From assembly GCA_016290695.1 (NCBI GenBank), contig JAEEUX010000038.1, forward strand, positions 1 through 13,360: 13,360 nt of DNA. The letters run 5' to 3'. The translations under genes and the position numbers were made by a program. Positions within the stretch are counted from its first letter, which is position 1. The number at the start of each line of letters is the position of its first letter. Positions 12,462-13,360 of the stretch are shown here, piece after piece. Origin of the DNA: Oscillospiraceae bacterium. GTDB taxonomy: Bacteria; Bacillota; Clostridia; Oscillospirales; Oscillospiraceae. The notes below the pieces were generated by a model. That model was not told the origin of the DNA. It ran no database searches and saw only the letters and a program-made list of their open reading frames with translations.

Positions 12462-13360
12462 ATGGCAGAGCTTAACCTCAGCAAATACGGCATCACCGGG
12501 TCCACCGAAATTATTCGCAACCCGTCTTATGATTTCCTTTTTAAAGAGGAAACGAACCCCGGCCTCGAGGGCTACGAAAAGGGTAGAGTCAGCGAGCTCG
12601 GCGCCGTAAACGTAATGACCGGCGTATATACGGGCCGCTCGCCGAAGGATAAATTCATCGTCATGGACGATGTTTCGCGCGACACCGTCTGGTGGACGAC
12701 GCCCGAATACCCGAACGACAACCACCCCGCGACGCCTCAGGCTTGGCAGGCTGTAAAAAAGCTTGCGCTCAGCGAGCTTTCCGGCAAGAAGCTCTATGTG
12801 GTAGATGGCTTCTGCGGCGCGAACAAGGATACGCGCATGGCTATCCGCTTCATCGTCGAGGTAGCCTGGCAGGCGCATTTCGTCGAGAATATGTTCATCA
12901 TGCCGACGGCAGAGGAAATGGAGAATTTCGAGCCTGATTTCGTAATTTTCAACGCCTCCAAGGCGAAGGTGGAGAATTACCGCGAGCTGGGTCTAAACTC
13001 CGAGACAGCGGTCGTTTTCAACCTCACGGAACGCGAGTCCGTCATCCTTAATACATGGTACGGCGGCGAGATGAAAAAGGGCATGTTCTCCATGATGAAC
13101 TACTACCTGCCGCTCAAGGGCATCGCCGCCATGCACTGCTCCGCCAACACCGATATGAACGGCGAGAACACCGCCATCTTCTTCGGCCTGAGCGGCACCG
13201 GCAAGACCACCCTGTCCACCGACCCCAAGCGCCTGCTGATCGGCGATGACGAGCACGGCTGGGACGACAACGGCGTGTTCAACTTCGAAGGCGGCTGCTA
13301 CGCCAAAGTTATCAACCTGGACAAGGATTCCGAACCCGACATCTACAACGCCATCCGCCG
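12462..13360 (+). CDS. pckA: Phosphoenolpyruvate carboxykinase (ATP), partial
   Basis: The first 299 residues of an enzyme of about 530. It interconverts oxaloacetate plus ATP with PEP, CO2 and ADP, serving gluconeogenesis or, in many anaerobes, CO2-fixing succinate formation with ATP gain. Visible hallmarks: TGRSPKDKFIV (about 47-57), WYGGEMKKG with the metal-binding Lys, MHCSAN, the P-loop GLSGTGKTTLS and DDEHGWDDNG. AAGGAG lies ten bases before ATG 12462. The gene runs off the right edge. Codon use changes sharply near 13080-13110. Before it Leu is mostly CTC/CTT and Ala and Thr are mixed. After it Leu is CTG in 6 of 7, Ala GCC in 6 of 6 and Thr ACC in 6 of 6 (hand counts). The protein stays in frame. 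Confidence 0.95.
   Translation, partial: MAELNLSKYGITGSTEIIRNPSYDFLFKEETNPGLEGYEKGRVSELGAVNVMTGVYTGRSPKDKFIVMDDVSRDTVWWTTPEYPNDNHPATPQAWQAVKKLALSELSGKKLYVVDGFCGANKDTRMAIRFIVEVAWQAHFVENMFIMPTAEEMENFEPDFVIFNASKAKVENYRELGLNSETAVVFNLTERESVILNTWYGGEMKKGMFSMMNYYLPLKGIAAMHCSANTDMNGENTAIFFGLSGTGKTTLSTDPKRLLIGDDEHGWDDNGVFNFEGGCYAKVINLDKDSEPDIYNAIR

Noticed and set aside
12291..12878. Minus-strand 195-aa open frame opposite the start of pckA
   Set aside because: It covers the pckA promoter and coding region on the wrong strand and shows no family motif. pckA is certain.

Overview
The window looks like anaerobic Bacillota (Clostridia) DNA, probably from a motile gut or sediment organism. This rests on AAGGAGG-type ribosome sites, the gene families present, a sigma-D-like promoter and an ATP-type PEP carboxykinase. 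A species cannot be named. Two halves differ in composition. Positions 1 to about 3640 are AT-rich with Clostridium-like codon use, and 4003 onward is clearly richer in G+C. The boundary falls on a short element with inverted-repeat ends.

The AT-rich part (1-3640, + strand) reads as an accessory island. It holds the tail of an unknown gene, a GrpB-family gene, a strong terminator, a decayed gene with no start codon and a late frameshift, a RimJ/RimL-type acetyltransferase, five AGTAC boxes spaced exactly 11 bp, an MccF-like S66 peptidase, and a Nudix hydrolase whose 3' end falls inside the element. Acetyltransferase plus MccF-like peptidase recalls self-protection against microcin C-type aminoacyl-nucleotide antibiotics, with the Nudix enzyme as a possible partner. 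That link is a hypothesis.

At 3639-3915 lies a 277-bp structure with 27-bp imperfect terminal inverted repeats (25 of 27 match), TA at each outer edge and several internal hairpins. It looks like a non-autonomous, MITE-like element.

The middle part holds a two-gene minus-strand operon (ogt-type DNA repair methyltransferase, then a SAM-dependent methyltransferase), a second GNAT gene, and an unrecognised 220-aa protein. The latter has a FlgM-like N-terminus, a sigma-D-like promoter and a good terminator.

The right part carries a minus-strand operon of FecCD-type permease, ATPase, substrate-binding lipoprotein and a THEP1-type NTPase fused to a Nudix domain. It starts from a perfect consensus promoter with a Fur/PerR-like box in its leader. 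A glycosyltransferase with a long charged C-terminal tail follows. Divergent from the transporter, pckA runs off the right edge. Its codon use changes abruptly near 13080-13110, which suggests a recombinant gene or a chimeric assembly.
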